Assembly (NCBI GenBank): GCA_944381535.1
Contig: CALWLN010000027.1
Coordinates: forward strand, 1 to 64,000
Length of the DNA stretch: 64,000 bases
DNA from: an uncultured Lachnospiraceae bacterium
GTDB taxonomy: Bacteria; Bacillota; Clostridia; Lachnospirales; Lachnospiraceae
Direction of reading: 5' to 3'
Shown: positions 15,317-24,118 of the stretch, in pieces
Position numbering within the stretch: the first letter of the stretch is position 1
How the letters are laid out: each line of letters opens with the position of its first letter
Program-made: the position numbers and the translations under genes
Notes under the pieces: generated by a model
Databases searched by the model: none
The model's input: the letters and a program-made list of their open reading frames with translations, nothing else
What the model was told of the DNA's origin: nothing

Positions 15317-17064
15317 GCAGGGAAAAGGCAAAGTCAAAGAAAACAGCGCTTTTCTGGTTATGGAAGGCGGCTGGCAGGCGAAAATCGTATATTTTGCTGC
15401 TGGGGCTGCTGCAGGTGGTACTGGGCATGTCTGGGGTGTGTTACGCGCTGTTCCTGCGCGGCATGATCGATGGGGCGGCGGCCGGGGACGGCGTCGGGTT
15501 CCTTTGTGGCGCCCAGGCTCTGGTCGCTCTGACGGTACTGCGCATTGCGCTTCGGGCGGCGGGGCGTGTTCTGGAGGAATCCACCCGCTCCGCCATGGAG
15601 AATCAGTGCAGCGCCCGGCTTTTTTCAGTTCTGTTGCGGAAGGATTACGCCGCAGTCACGGCGGTACATTCCGGCGAGTGGGTGAACCGGCTGACCTCGG
15701 ATGCCGCAGTGGTAGCGGACGGACTGGTCCAGATCGTCCCCGGCGCCGCAGGGATGACGGCGCGGATGGCGGGAGCCGTGGGAACGCTGCTGGTCTTGGA
15801 GCCCAGGTTCGGATATATCCTTCTGCCCGGAGGCGCCCTGTTGCTCATCCTGACGGGAAGTTTCCGCAGGGTGTTAAAGAGCCTTCACAAGCGGGTACAG
15901 GAGGCGGAGGGCAGGCTGCGGGCATTTTTCCAGGAGCGCCTATCAAGCCTGATGATCCTGCGCGCCTTCGGGCAGGAGCGGCAGACTTCAGAACAGGCCT
16001 GGGAGCATATGCGAAGCCGCAGGGCGGCCAGAATGAGACGGATACGCTTCTCCAGTCTTAGCAATATCGGGTTTGGGGCGGCCATGAACGGCGCCTACGT
16101 ATTCGGCGCGGTCTTCTGCGGATATGGGATCTTGACCGGGACCATGTCCTACGGCACCTTTACGGCTGTTCTTCAGCTGATTGGCCAGGTACAGAGCCCT
16201 CTGGCCAACATCACCGGATATGTGCCCCGGTATTATGCCATGCTGTCCAGCGCCGAGCGGCTGATGGAGGCGGAAGCGTATAAGGAGGACTGCCCCAGGG
16301 ACGCTGTCTGCAAGGAGGAGATACGGCGCTTTTACGAGAATGATTTTGCCGGGATAGGCATGGAAAATGCAGGGTTCACCTACTTGCCTCCGGTCTTGAG
16401 GGAAGGGGAGGCGGCTGCGATGCCCGTGGTATTGTCCGGTCTGGATCTGGAGATCAGAAAAGGAGAGTACGCAGCTTTCATCGGGCCTTCCGGCTGTGGG
16501 AAAAGTACGGTGTTAAAGCTTCTGATGGCCCTGTATCCCCTGGACGCCGGAGAGCGGTATCTGCTGACGGCGGCAGGGACAAGGGAACCGCTGACAGCCA
16601 GATGGCGGGGAATGTTTGCCTATGTGCCCCAGGGGAATCAGCTGTTGAGCGGAACCATCCGGGAAATCGTGGCCTTTGGAGACCGGGGGCAGATGGAGCA
16701 GGAGGACCGCCTGTATCAGGCGCTGCGCTCAGCCTGCGCCGATGGGTTCGTATCGGAGCTGAAGCAGGGGCTGGACACGGTGCTGGGAGAGCGGGGTACG
16801 GGCCTGTCGGAGGGACAGCTGCAGCGCGTCGCCATCGCCAGGGCAGTCTTCTCCGGGCGTCCGGTTCTGCTGCTGGACGAGGCCACCAGCGCTCTGGATG
16901 AGGCCACGGAGGCAAGGCTGCTGGCCAATCTGCGAGCCATGACGGACCGGACGGTGCTGATCGTGACCCATCGTCCGGCGGCGCTCGCCATTACGGACAG
17001 GGTGATCGATCTTGGTGCATGGACAGCAAAAGAGAGGGAAAGAGGTGGAATGCGGGATGAGTGA
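15313..17064 (+). CDS. ABC exporter, fused membrane and ATPase domains
   Basis: A 583-residue half-transporter of the ABCB/LagD-like type without an N-terminal peptidase domain. Six transmembrane helices lie at ~20-300. The ATPase part has Walker A GPSGCGKST (391-399), signature GLSEGQ (497-502) and Walker B VLLLDEATSALDE. It works as a homodimer and exports peptides, lipids or drugs. The neighbours (PqqD, S24-like peptidase, P-loop kinase-like protein) favour export of a peptide. It overlaps the upstream gene by 4 nt and the downstream gene by 8 nt. Confidence 0.92.
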   Translation: MSREKAKSKKTALFWLWKAAGRRKSYILLLGLLQVVLGMSGVCYALFLRGMIDGAAAGDGVGFLCGAQALVALTVLRIALRAAGRVLEESTRSAMENQCSARLFSVLLRKDYAAVTAVHSGEWVNRLTSDAAVVADGLVQIVPGAAGMTARMAGAVGTLLVLEPRFGYILLPGGALLLILTGSFRRVLKSLHKRVQEAEGRLRAFFQERLSSLMILRAFGQERQTSEQAWEHMRSRRAARMRRIRFSSLSNIGFGAAMNGAYVFGAVFCGYGILTGTMSYGTFTAVLQLIGQVQSPLANITGYVPRYYAMLSSAERLMEAEAYKEDCPRDAVCKEEIRRFYENDFAGIGMENAGFTYLPPVLREGEAAAMPVVLSGLDLEIRKGEYAAFIGPSGCGKSTVLKLLMALYPLDAGERYLLTAAGTREPLTARWRGMFAYVPQGNQLLSGTIREIVAFGDRGQMEQEDRLYQALRSACADGFVSELKQGLDTVLGERGTGLSEGQLQRVAIARAVFSGRPVLLLDEATSALDEATEARLLANLRAMTDRTVLIVTHRPAALAITDRVIDLGAWTAKERERGGMRDE

Positions 17065-18235
17065 GACAGGAATCAGCAAAAGCAGCCTGGATGTGCTGTA
17101 TCTGGCCGGGTGCGCGCTAAAGCGTCAGGCGCCGGAGGCGATGGTGGCGGCAGGGATGAACCAGCGGGAGCTCTATCACACCGCCCGGTTCCATATGATG
17201 ACGGCCATTGTGTGTATGGGTCTGGAGGCCGTAAAATTTTGGGAGGATATGCCTGCGGACGTGCGGGCGCGCTGGCAGGAGGAGAAGAACAGGGCCATAC
17301 GCAAGAATATGCTCCTGGATGCGGAATGCCGGCAGATCCTTGGGTTTATGGAGGAGCAGGGAATCTGGCATATGCCTTTGAAAGGCATTCTGTTAAAGGA
17401 GCTGTATCCCCGGTACGGCATGCGTCAGATGGCGGACAATGATATCCTTTTTGACGCCGCGTATGCCGATCAGCTGAAGGAGTACATGAGAAAGAGGGGT
17501 TATAAGGCGGAATCCTTTGGAAAGGGGAATCATGATACCTACCTGAAGCCTCCCGTCTATAATTTTGAGCTGCACCGCCAACTGTTCGGGACGGCGCATG
17601 ATCCTGCCTGGGCCAGGTATTACGCCAATGCGCGAGAGCGTCTCATCCGGGATGAGGACAGCGCTTACGGTTATCATTTCAGCGATGAGGATTTTTATGT
17701 GTATCTCATACTGCACGCCTATAAGCACTTTGAAGGCGGCGGGACAGGGCTGCGTACCCTGATGGACTGCTATGTCTATGTCCGAAAGAAGGGAGAGACT
17801 CTGGACTGGGATTATATTGAGACAGAAGCCGGCAGGCTTGGTATCGGGGACTTCGAGCGCCGGTGCCGGGAGCTTGGCAGGAAGCTGTTTTGGGATCCGC
17901 AGGGGCTGTATGAACAGACATGGACCTCTGAGGAGGAACAGTTGTTGGCGTATTTTGCGGGATCTGGCACCTACGGGACCACTAAGAACCGGGTGGAGCG
18001 GCAGCTGCTGGCGCTCCAGCAGGAGGGGCCCATCACCGCCAGGACAAGATGGAGGTATTACCGGAGCAGGATATTTCCCGATCTGGAATGGATGAAGGCA
18101 AACGCGCCCTTCTGCTACCGTCACAAATGGTCTATTCCGTTTTTTGTGGTGTTCCGGGCATCGCGCGGGGCAGTCCGCCGTGGAAAACAGATCAGGCGGG
18201 AGATCGGGATCGTGGAGAGGATATGTAAAAAATAA
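17057..18235 (+). CDS. Nucleotidyltransferase-fold protein (NTP_transf_5 type)
   Basis: A 392-residue protein. The core shows MPLKGILLKELYP followed by RQMADNDILFD, the GG/LKG and DxD pattern of the nucleotidyltransferase family found beside PqqD and HPrK-like proteins in Firmicutes and Bacteroidetes clusters. A helical middle region (~165-260) is followed by a basic C-terminus. It may nucleotidylate or help modify a peptide or a sugar; there is no experimental basis in this sequence. The start at 17057 was chosen for its RBS AGAGGTGG and the tight overlap with the ABC gene. It is the last gene of the first boxed operon; no clear terminator follows. Confidence 0.8.
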   Translation: MSETGISKSSLDVLYLAGCALKRQAPEAMVAAGMNQRELYHTARFHMMTAIVCMGLEAVKFWEDMPADVRARWQEEKNRAIRKNMLLDAECRQILGFMEEQGIWHMPLKGILLKELYPRYGMRQMADNDILFDAAYADQLKEYMRKRGYKAESFGKGNHDTYLKPPVYNFELHRQLFGTAHDPAWARYYANARERLIRDEDSAYGYHFSDEDFYVYLILHAYKHFEGGGTGLRTLMDCYVYVRKKGETLDWDYIETEAGRLGIGDFERRCRELGRKLFWDPQGLYEQTWTSEEEQLLAYFAGSGTYGTTKNRVERQLLALQQEGPITARTRWRYYRSRIFPDLEWMKANAPFCYRHKWSIPFFVVFRASRGAVRRGKQIRREIGIVERICKK

Positions 18236-18285
18236 ATCTTTCCCATTACGCTATAGACAGTGTTGCTGTAGATTGTATAAAAAAT

Positions 18286-18339
18286 CAAACTTTTTGTATT
18301 TTATTTTCGGTTGAAAAATATCGGCCTTGCTTTTACCAT
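18286..18339 (+). promoter_or_regulatory. AraC-type box and promoter, copy 2
   Basis: The box CAAACTTTTTGTA starts at 18286, TTGAAA is at 18311-18316 (25 bp from the box start), and TACCAT is at 18334-18339 after 17 bp. It drives the small peptide gene and the secreted protein genes behind it. Confidence 0.85.
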
Positions 18340-18362
18340 GAAAATTAAAGTGAGGCCGGTAT
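18318..18362. repeat. Inverted repeat around the -10 and start site
   Basis: ATATCGGCCT (18318-18327) and AGGCCGGTAT (18353-18362) pair at nine of ten positions plus one G-T, with 25 nt between. The arms bracket the -10 element and predicted transcription start, which is suitable for a repressor site. Confidence 0.6.
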
Positions 18363-18399
18363 CTTTTTATATGGAAAAGGCCCGCAAGGATTGTCCTGG

Positions 18400-18415
18400 G
18401 GTGTCCCCGGACACC
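18400..18415. repeat. Perfect palindrome in the peptide-gene leader
   Basis: GGTGTCC, CC, GGACACC. It lies ~35 nt before the start codon of the small peptide. The 2-nt centre is too tight for an RNA loop unless pairs open, so a DNA-binding site is more likely. Confidence 0.6.
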
Positions 18416-18448
18416 ATTTAGAAAAATTAGTGAAAGGAGAAGCGCGAG

Positions 18449-18586
18449 ATGAAAGAGAAGTACGAAACACCGGAAATGGAGGTCATCATGTTTGAGGAGG
18501 GGGATGTGATCTGTACGTCCGGCCTTATCGACGGCGGGGACGGCGATGGCGGCGATATTGATTTTGGTAGCAACTTTGATAATTAA
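18449..18586 (+). CDS. 45-residue Gly/Asp-rich peptide, candidate RiPP precursor
   Basis: A small gene with RBS GAAAGGAGA. It has a leader-like part MKEKYETPEMEVIMFEEGDV, then ICTSG, then a Gly/Asp-rich core (LIDGGDGDGGDIDFG) ending SNFDN. The K-Y-x-x-PE-x-E-x-x-x-F-E-x-x-D-V-I-x-TSG layout recurs in short orphan peptides of Clostridia. It is the first gene of the boxed unit directly after the PqqD/peptidase/ABC cassette, which suggests it is that cassette's substrate (inference). The single Cys22 sits at the leader-core junction. The stop overlaps an ATG of the next frame (TAATG). Confidence 0.82.
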   Translation: MKEKYETPEMEVIMFEEGDVICTSGLIDGGDGDGGDIDFGSNFDN

Positions 18587-18618
18587 TGAAAAGGAAACAA
18601 ATCAGGAAAGGAGTTCAC

Positions 18619-19707
18619 ATGAAGAAGAATTTTGTATGCGGTCTTTCAAGAAAGTTGGCGGCGGGGACGCTGGCACTGGCATTGACCCTGACAGGAGTAT
18701 GTGTCTGGTCCGGGGAAGCGGCAGAAGCACAGGCCTCGGAGATCACCGCACAGGATACTGGGGTATACACGGAGCGGCTGGAATTAAGCTCCTACAAGCC
18801 AGAGGAGGGAAGCCTGATAGCGCCAAAGCCTACAGACAGCACGCATAAAGACTGGCTGTTTGCGGGCTGGTACACGGATGCGGATTGTACAACGGCAGTC
18901 GAAGCGGATGTGATTATAGGTGAATACTACGCAAAGTTCGTGCCTGCGGAGGTGCTGAGTGTCAAGTGCCAGATTCAAGAGAGTACTACAGCGGAGACAG
19001 AGAGCGGAAAGCTTAGGATCGTGTCCGCCGTGGATACCCTGGACTATCAGAAGGTGGGATTTGAGATCCGGATTGACGGCGGTGAGCCGCTCTTCTATGA
19101 AACCAAGGAGGTGTGGAAAATGATTGTCGCGAAGGAAGGCGGCGTGGCGTTCAACTATGCGCCGGAGAACTTTCACGAGAGCGCAAAGTATTTTGTCACA
19201 GCCACCATCATAAATATTCCGAATACGGCATTTTCTACAGGGATCCAGATCACACCCTATTGGATCACTCTGGATGGAACGCAGGTGTCCGGCGTCAGCA
19301 GATACGCCCGGGTGGAGGACGGCTATTTGGACATTGTGAATGTTCCGGTCAGACTCTATTCGGATCAAGAAGCTGCGGCGGGCTATCTTGAGGTGGCCTA
19401 TGACGGGAATAAATTTGCGTATGTGAGCGCGGATACCGGGGACGTGTTTGAAGAGATGGAGACGGCGGACGACGGTAGCGGTACGGTGCGCTGCGTGGGA
19501 AACGTGGCGGATATTTCCGGCAACGCCACGGCAGACGGACTGTATGTAAATCTGAGGTTCCAGGTGAAGGATGACATTTCCCTGGGAGCGGAGGAGACCT
19601 TCATGGTTTCGGGAGAAGATTTCTGTGACAAGGAAGAAAAGCTGTTGACAGATTATGATGTCTCTGATGTGGTATATAAGAATCTAAGTTACACTGAAGG
19701 TGAGTAG
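18619..19707 (+). CDS. Secreted protein with InlB-type repeat and cohesin-like domain
   Basis: About 362 residues. A signal peptide (LAAGTLALALTLTGVCVWSG..AEAQA) is followed by an InlB/Listeria-Bacteroides-type repeat (KDWLFAGWYTDADC) at ~60-85, an unassigned beta domain (~95-235), and a C-terminal domain (~245-355) with the cohesin pattern (YLEVAYDGNKFAYVSADTG, then LRFQVKDDI). Cohesins bind dockerins, and the two large proteins encoded downstream have dockerin-like ends. The ATG at 18619 follows AGGAAAGGAG; the upstream ATG that overlaps the peptide stop is less likely. No anchor is visible, so it is probably released or complexed. Confidence 0.78.
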   Translation: MKKNFVCGLSRKLAAGTLALALTLTGVCVWSGEAAEAQASEITAQDTGVYTERLELSSYKPEEGSLIAPKPTDSTHKDWLFAGWYTDADCTTAVEADVIIGEYYAKFVPAEVLSVKCQIQESTTAETESGKLRIVSAVDTLDYQKVGFEIRIDGGEPLFYETKEVWKMIVAKEGGVAFNYAPENFHESAKYFVTATIINIPNTAFSTGIQITPYWITLDGTQVSGVSRYARVEDGYLDIVNVPVRLYSDQEAAAGYLEVAYDGNKFAYVSADTGDVFEEMETADDGSGTVRCVGNVADISGNATADGLYVNLRFQVKDDISLGAEETFMVSGEDFCDKEEKLLTDYDVSDVVYKNLSYTEGE

Positions 19708-19729
19708 GAAAAAGGGAGAACAGACAGAT

Positions 19730-20260
19730 ATGACAACACGGAAGAAAACGATAGCGATTGGGGTCACTGTCCTTCTGCTGCTCCTGCTTGCGGTTCCGGC
19801 AGTGGTGATACTGACCGGAAAGGGTGGCAAAGGCTCTGAGGGTACCCGGGATCAGGCTGAACAGCAGGAAACGGGAGAGGAAGAGCAGGATCGGGACGGC
19901 GCGGAAGCGGATCAGGACGAAGGGGAAGAGAAGGATCCGGGATATGCGGCGAATGAAAATGAGGAAGACGGCCTGCAGGTTTCTGACGGGGAGGAACCTA
20001 CGGAAGACAGCGCAATAGATTTCGGACAGCTTGCGGGCGGCGACAGCACCGGCTCCGGCTCCGGGGCAAATGCGGGCGGCAGCACCGGTACCGGCTCCGG
20101 GGCAAATGCGGGCGGCGGTGAAGATGCCGTAAGCGGCAGCGGAGCAGACGGCGGCGATGATACCGGGGAGAGCGGGGAGCAGGGAGAGGAAACTCCGCCC
20201 TCTGAGCCGGAAACACCCGCAGAGCAACCGGAAGAGGAAAGCTGGGGACGATTGTTCTAA
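19730..20260 (+). CDS. Membrane-anchored acidic low-complexity protein
   Basis: A 176-residue protein. A single N-terminal transmembrane segment (~8-30) is followed by a long E/D/Q-rich stretch and a Gly/Ser/Thr/Ala repeat (STGSGSGANAGG, twice). It has no recognised domain. It looks like a cell-wall-spanning stalk or spacer. RBS AAAGGGAGAA precedes the ATG; the next gene has its RBS starting at the stop codon. The composition allows little more to be said. Confidence 0.7.
   Translation: MTTRKKTIAIGVTVLLLLLLAVPAVVILTGKGGKGSEGTRDQAEQQETGEEEQDRDGAEADQDEGEEKDPGYAANENEEDGLQVSDGEEPTEDSAIDFGQLAGGDSTGSGSGANAGGSTGTGSGANAGGGEDAVSGSGADGGDDTGESGEQGEETPPSEPETPAEQPEEESWGRLF
20045..20116 (+). repeat. 36-bp tandem repeat
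   Basis: Two units, 20045-20080 and 20081-20116, differ at two bases and encode the Gly/Ser-rich linker of the anchored acidic protein. Confidence 0.85.
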
Positions 20261-20274
20261 GGAGGAAACGATTG

Positions 20275-23200
20275 ATGAGTAAGAGAAAAATACAAGTGAA
20301 ATGGCTGGCTGTGCTGCTCATCGCAGCTACGCTGCTTACCACAGTGAATGTGAGCGCATTTCCGGTATCCGCAGGCAATCTCACGGAGGAGGAACTGGGA
20401 GACTGGGATTATGGGTTTCAGGCAAATTTTAATGGCGCTACGGTGGGGTATCTGGACGAGGCCTTTGATGTGTATCAGTTTCAGAAGCCAGTCGATACAG
20501 AGGCTGCCAAAGCAGTGGAGGGACCGGTAAAACCGTCTGCTGTGAATCCGGAGGCATATGAAAGCCCGGAAGGCATCAAATATTCTTATTTTACAACGCT
20601 GCATTACGGAAATACAGGTGCGTATGGGCTAAAGCCCACCTACATTCAGGGTGGAGACGGACAAGGATATACGGTGCTGACCTATAAGAAGGAGAGCATG
20701 ACGGACTTTGAAGCGGAGTATGAGTTCTACAATGGAAGCGCTCGCGCCTTCGGGATCGCCTTTGGCGGAGAGTCGGGGGTGTTTCCGCTGACGCTTGATA
20801 ATAATAATGCCAATGATACTGGTGTGGCGATGTTCATGGAGGGAAGTGGAAATTTATATGTATATGGAGCCATAAATAGTTCACAAATTGAAACGACAGG
20901 CGGAGTGACTTACAGCACGATAACAGAAGCAATATATACTGTTTATGAAACTGTGGTTGGAACAGGCAATATCAGAACATCAAACATGTTTGGAACTGAT
21001 ACAGCACCAGCTATTCCAGACGAAGTCAATGCGGATACACCCTCCATCACCATATGCGTCAAAGTGAAGGACGGCAAATTGACGGTGTATGAGAAAGGAC
21101 ATTCGGATTTATCTGTTACAGTTTCGCTGTCAGACCAGTATCAGGGCGGTTATGTCTCCCTGATCGCCAATGCCACAGATCAGGGGGCCTTCGGGAGCTT
21201 CCGTATTAAAAGGACGGACGAGTGGGATTATGAAGCGCAGATCAAACCCTATGGTTCGGTCGATGTTTTTGATGATGATTTTGAAGTGTACCAGTTTAGA
21301 AAGCCAACTGATGCAGAAAAAGCGAAGAGTATTGTAGGACCAAAGAAGCCTTCGGATATAGATGTGAACGCAGAGTATGAGAATACCTCTTACAGTTATT
21401 TCACTGCAAACTGGTTCGGACAAACGGGGATTGGCGGATTAAAACCCACATACATCCAGGGAGGCGATGGAGCTGGCGGATATACCGTTATGACCTATAA
21501 CCGGGAAACCATGACGAATTTCAAGGCGGAGTTCGAGGTTTACGGAGGTTATGGTACTCCGGTAGGATTGCTGTTTGGTTCAAAAGATAAATCCGTATTC
21601 CCGATAACGGTCAACAACAACGGCGAGGACGATACCGGTGTGGCAGTTTATATGGAAAATGATGGGGGTATATTCGTATATGGAGCAATAGACAGCACAA
21701 ATATAAAGAAAGATGGAAAGGCGGAGGCAAATTCTGTTAGTGTTAACGGTCCTGTAGCGGGAGCAGATTATCGAAATTATGTAAGTAGTACAACGGCATT
21801 GAAGCTGACCGAAATGACAGATGGCGCAACTATGGAGATAGTTTCAGGCGAAGAAGTGGCGGGGGACGCAGCCACGTTGACGGTATGCGTGGAAGTACAG
21901 GATGGCGTACTGACGGTTTATGAGAAAAATCATAGTGCCAACAAGGTGTCTATTGGATTGACTGATATGTATGAGGGAGGTTATGTATCCTTCTTCGGTA
22001 CCCATGCGCAGCATTATTCCTTTAAGAGCTTCCGTATAAAAAAGAATGCCGACCCTGTGAAAGAAGAAGCAATATATGATTTCACAAAAATGGATCTTAC
22101 GAAGGATGTAAACGCAGCATTTAATTCCTACAAGTTCCAGGATGGGCAAGAGATGGTAGCCGGAAAGCCAACGGAGCAGTGGAGTACAGATCCAAATCCA
22201 GGCAATTTGGGCGTAGAGGGCAATTTCCAAAATTGGAAATTAAAGCCGAAATACTTCAATAACAACGGGCAACAGACTCTCCTGACATTAAAGGACCAGC
22301 AAGTCAGGAATTTTGAGGCAAGCGTACAGTACCTGATTCACTGGACCGAATATGGTTTGATAGTCGCTCCCGAGGGAGAGCAGGCAACCTCCCAGAACGG
22401 CATTAAGGTAGATGTGGACAGCGATGGAAGAATCCGGGTAAATGGCGCAATTGACGCCTCCACTGCCGCATGGAGCGGGAGCGGTTCTGTGGATGTGCGA
22501 GCCAGCCATCAGGTGTGGGGACCGTCGTTAGACGGATATGTAAGTCCTGATAAATCCAATGCCGAGACCAACAAAACAGAATACACTCTGCGCGTCAAAG
22601 TCCAGGATGGAGTCTTAACCGCATGGATTAAAGAATTTGAGGATGCGGGACAACTGACCGTCAAACTCACCGCAAATTACGCTGGCGGAAGCATTTCCCT
22701 GTATTCCAACGGCTGCAACCAGGGCGGCTTCCATACCTTTTCCTTCCTGGAACTTGCGGATACCCCGGCGGAATCGGCGACGGTGACGGCGCAGTGGGAG
22801 CAGCTTGCCAACGGAGTGGCGGTAACCCTCTCTGCGGATCAGGCTTACAGCAAGCTCAGCGGTACGATTGGCTTTGACAGCAGCAAATATACCTATGCGG
22901 GAGAGCGCCTCTACCCAGGCACTATGACGGAGAATGAGGAGGGACGAGTAACAGCGGAGGGGAATACGCTTACCTTCACCGTGACCGGAAATGAGCCCGG
23001 GAAATTCGCCACCTACCTCTTTAAGAGCACAGGATCGGATAAGAATGATTTTGGCGGTTTCACGTTGACGTCCGAGATCTCCGGCGTTGCGGCGGCAAAG
23101 TTCTACAAGGCTGAAGCTGAGACAGTCCGGGGGGACGTTACCGGAGATAATTTTGTTGATGTGCGGGACCTTGTTCGCCTGAAACTGTATGCCAAGGATT

Positions 23201-23955
23201 CCACATCTGTTACCATTGATCAAGCAAACAGTGATCTGCTTGGCGAAGGAAATTATACCGAGGACGAGAATTTCACCCAACTGAGAAAAGCCCTGCTGGG
23301 AATCGGCACCGTACAGTTCGGGACGCTGAATGGGAAAACCGGACTTTTCCTGGGCGATTCCATTGCCTATGGCGCAAATGACGGCGTGCCGGGTACATCC
23401 TGGGGCGGCCGGCTGGAGGACTATTATGGAATGGACAATGATGTGGTGGCCGTCAGCGCTTCCACTCTGACCAGGACAAGTGTAAATGAGGAGGGTGCTG
23501 TAAATCGGCGTGTCGTGATCGTAGACCAGCTTGATAATAAGCAGAAAGATACCTACGACTATGTGATCCTGCATGGCGGCGTAAATGACGTCTGGGGAAA
23601 ATTTGGAACAACCGGTACACTTTCAGCGGAAGGTACAACAGCATTTGCCACAGACACATGGTACGGTGCGCTGGAGGATCTGATCTGTAAGACAAAGGAA
23701 AAATATCCTGCCGCCAAAATTGGATTTATCATCAATTTTGATATCAGCGCTGAAATAGGCTCTATGGACACCTTTGTGGATGCGGTGAAGAATGTCTGCG
23801 CGAAATATGACGTCCCGTATCTTGACCTTTACAGCAATCCGGAGTTGTTGGGGATGGAGTTTGGCACGGCATATACAGTGGACGGCGTACATCCCAACGC
23901 TGCGGGCTATGAGATCTTGACGCCCATCATCGCGGACTGGATGAAGACATTGTAA
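20275..23955 (+). CDS. Secreted jelly-roll repeat protein with cohesin/dockerin-like and SGNH esterase parts
   Basis: 1226 residues. A signal peptide (to about residue 33) is followed by three ~230-300-residue jelly-roll repeats marked by DEAFDVYQFQKP, SYFTT, GYTVLTYKKESMTDFEAEYEF, GVFPLTLDN, GVAMFMEG and QGGYVSLIANAT. Next come a cohesin-like domain (~845-945), a dockerin-like segment (GDVTGDNFVDVRDLVRLKLY) and a C-terminal SGNH hydrolase (GLFLGDSIAYG, GGVND, VDGVHPNAAG), whose Ser, Asn, Asp and His are all present. It likely binds a glycan and removes acyl groups outside the cell. AGGAGG lies 9 nt before the ATG. It is fourth in the second boxed operon. Confidence 0.85.
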   Translation: MSKRKIQVKWLAVLLIAATLLTTVNVSAFPVSAGNLTEEELGDWDYGFQANFNGATVGYLDEAFDVYQFQKPVDTEAAKAVEGPVKPSAVNPEAYESPEGIKYSYFTTLHYGNTGAYGLKPTYIQGGDGQGYTVLTYKKESMTDFEAEYEFYNGSARAFGIAFGGESGVFPLTLDNNNANDTGVAMFMEGSGNLYVYGAINSSQIETTGGVTYSTITEAIYTVYETVVGTGNIRTSNMFGTDTAPAIPDEVNADTPSITICVKVKDGKLTVYEKGHSDLSVTVSLSDQYQGGYVSLIANATDQGAFGSFRIKRTDEWDYEAQIKPYGSVDVFDDDFEVYQFRKPTDAEKAKSIVGPKKPSDIDVNAEYENTSYSYFTANWFGQTGIGGLKPTYIQGGDGAGGYTVMTYNRETMTNFKAEFEVYGGYGTPVGLLFGSKDKSVFPITVNNNGEDDTGVAVYMENDGGIFVYGAIDSTNIKKDGKAEANSVSVNGPVAGADYRNYVSSTTALKLTEMTDGATMEIVSGEEVAGDAATLTVCVEVQDGVLTVYEKNHSANKVSIGLTDMYEGGYVSFFGTHAQHYSFKSFRIKKNADPVKEEAIYDFTKMDLTKDVNAAFNSYKFQDGQEMVAGKPTEQWSTDPNPGNLGVEGNFQNWKLKPKYFNNNGQQTLLTLKDQQVRNFEASVQYLIHWTEYGLIVAPEGEQATSQNGIKVDVDSDGRIRVNGAIDASTAAWSGSGSVDVRASHQVWGPSLDGYVSPDKSNAETNKTEYTLRVKVQDGVLTAWIKEFEDAGQLTVKLTANYAGGSISLYSNGCNQGGFHTFSFLELADTPAESATVTAQWEQLANGVAVTLSADQAYSKLSGTIGFDSSKYTYAGERLYPGTMTENEEGRVTAEGNTLTFTVTGNEPGKFATYLFKSTGSDKNDFGGFTLTSEISGVAAAKFYKAEAETVRGDVTGDNFVDVRDLVRLKLYAKDSTSVTIDQANSDLLGEGNYTEDENFTQLRKALLGIGTVQFGTLNGKTGLFLGDSIAYGANDGVPGTSWGGRLEDYYGMDNDVVAVSASTLTRTSVNEEGAVNRRVVIVDQLDNKQKDTYDYVILHGGVNDVWGKFGTTGTLSAEGTTAFATDTWYGALEDLICKTKEKYPAAKIGFIINFDISAEIGSMDTFVDAVKNVCAKYDVPYLDLYSNPELLGMEFGTAYTVDGVHPNAAGYEILTPIIADWMKTL

Positions 23956-24077
23956 AAGATATTATAAAACACATTGGAAAAACTACCAGTGGGAAGCTAC
24001 CTTTCGCCCCTGGCAGCAGCAAAGAAGGCGGGATTCCTGGGGCATTGCCGGAAGCGGGGATCCCGCTGTTGAATATG

Positions 24078-24096
24078 GGCGGATCACAGATCCGCC
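24078..24096 (+). promoter_or_regulatory. Short perfect hairpin before the giant GH31 gene
   Basis: GGCGGATC, loop ACA, GATCCGCC, starting about 40 nt before the ATG at 24119. There is no T-run, so it is not a terminator; it may mark mRNA processing or slow translation in this 163-nt gap. Confidence 0.55.
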
Positions 24097-24118
24097 GGAT
24101 ATATTTGGAGGATCGTTT

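Noticed and set aside
15313..17064. Missing ATPase partner for the sugar permeases
   Set aside because: The gene is a fused exporter with its own membrane part and lies in the peptide cassette, so it is not a MalK/MsmX-type subunit.
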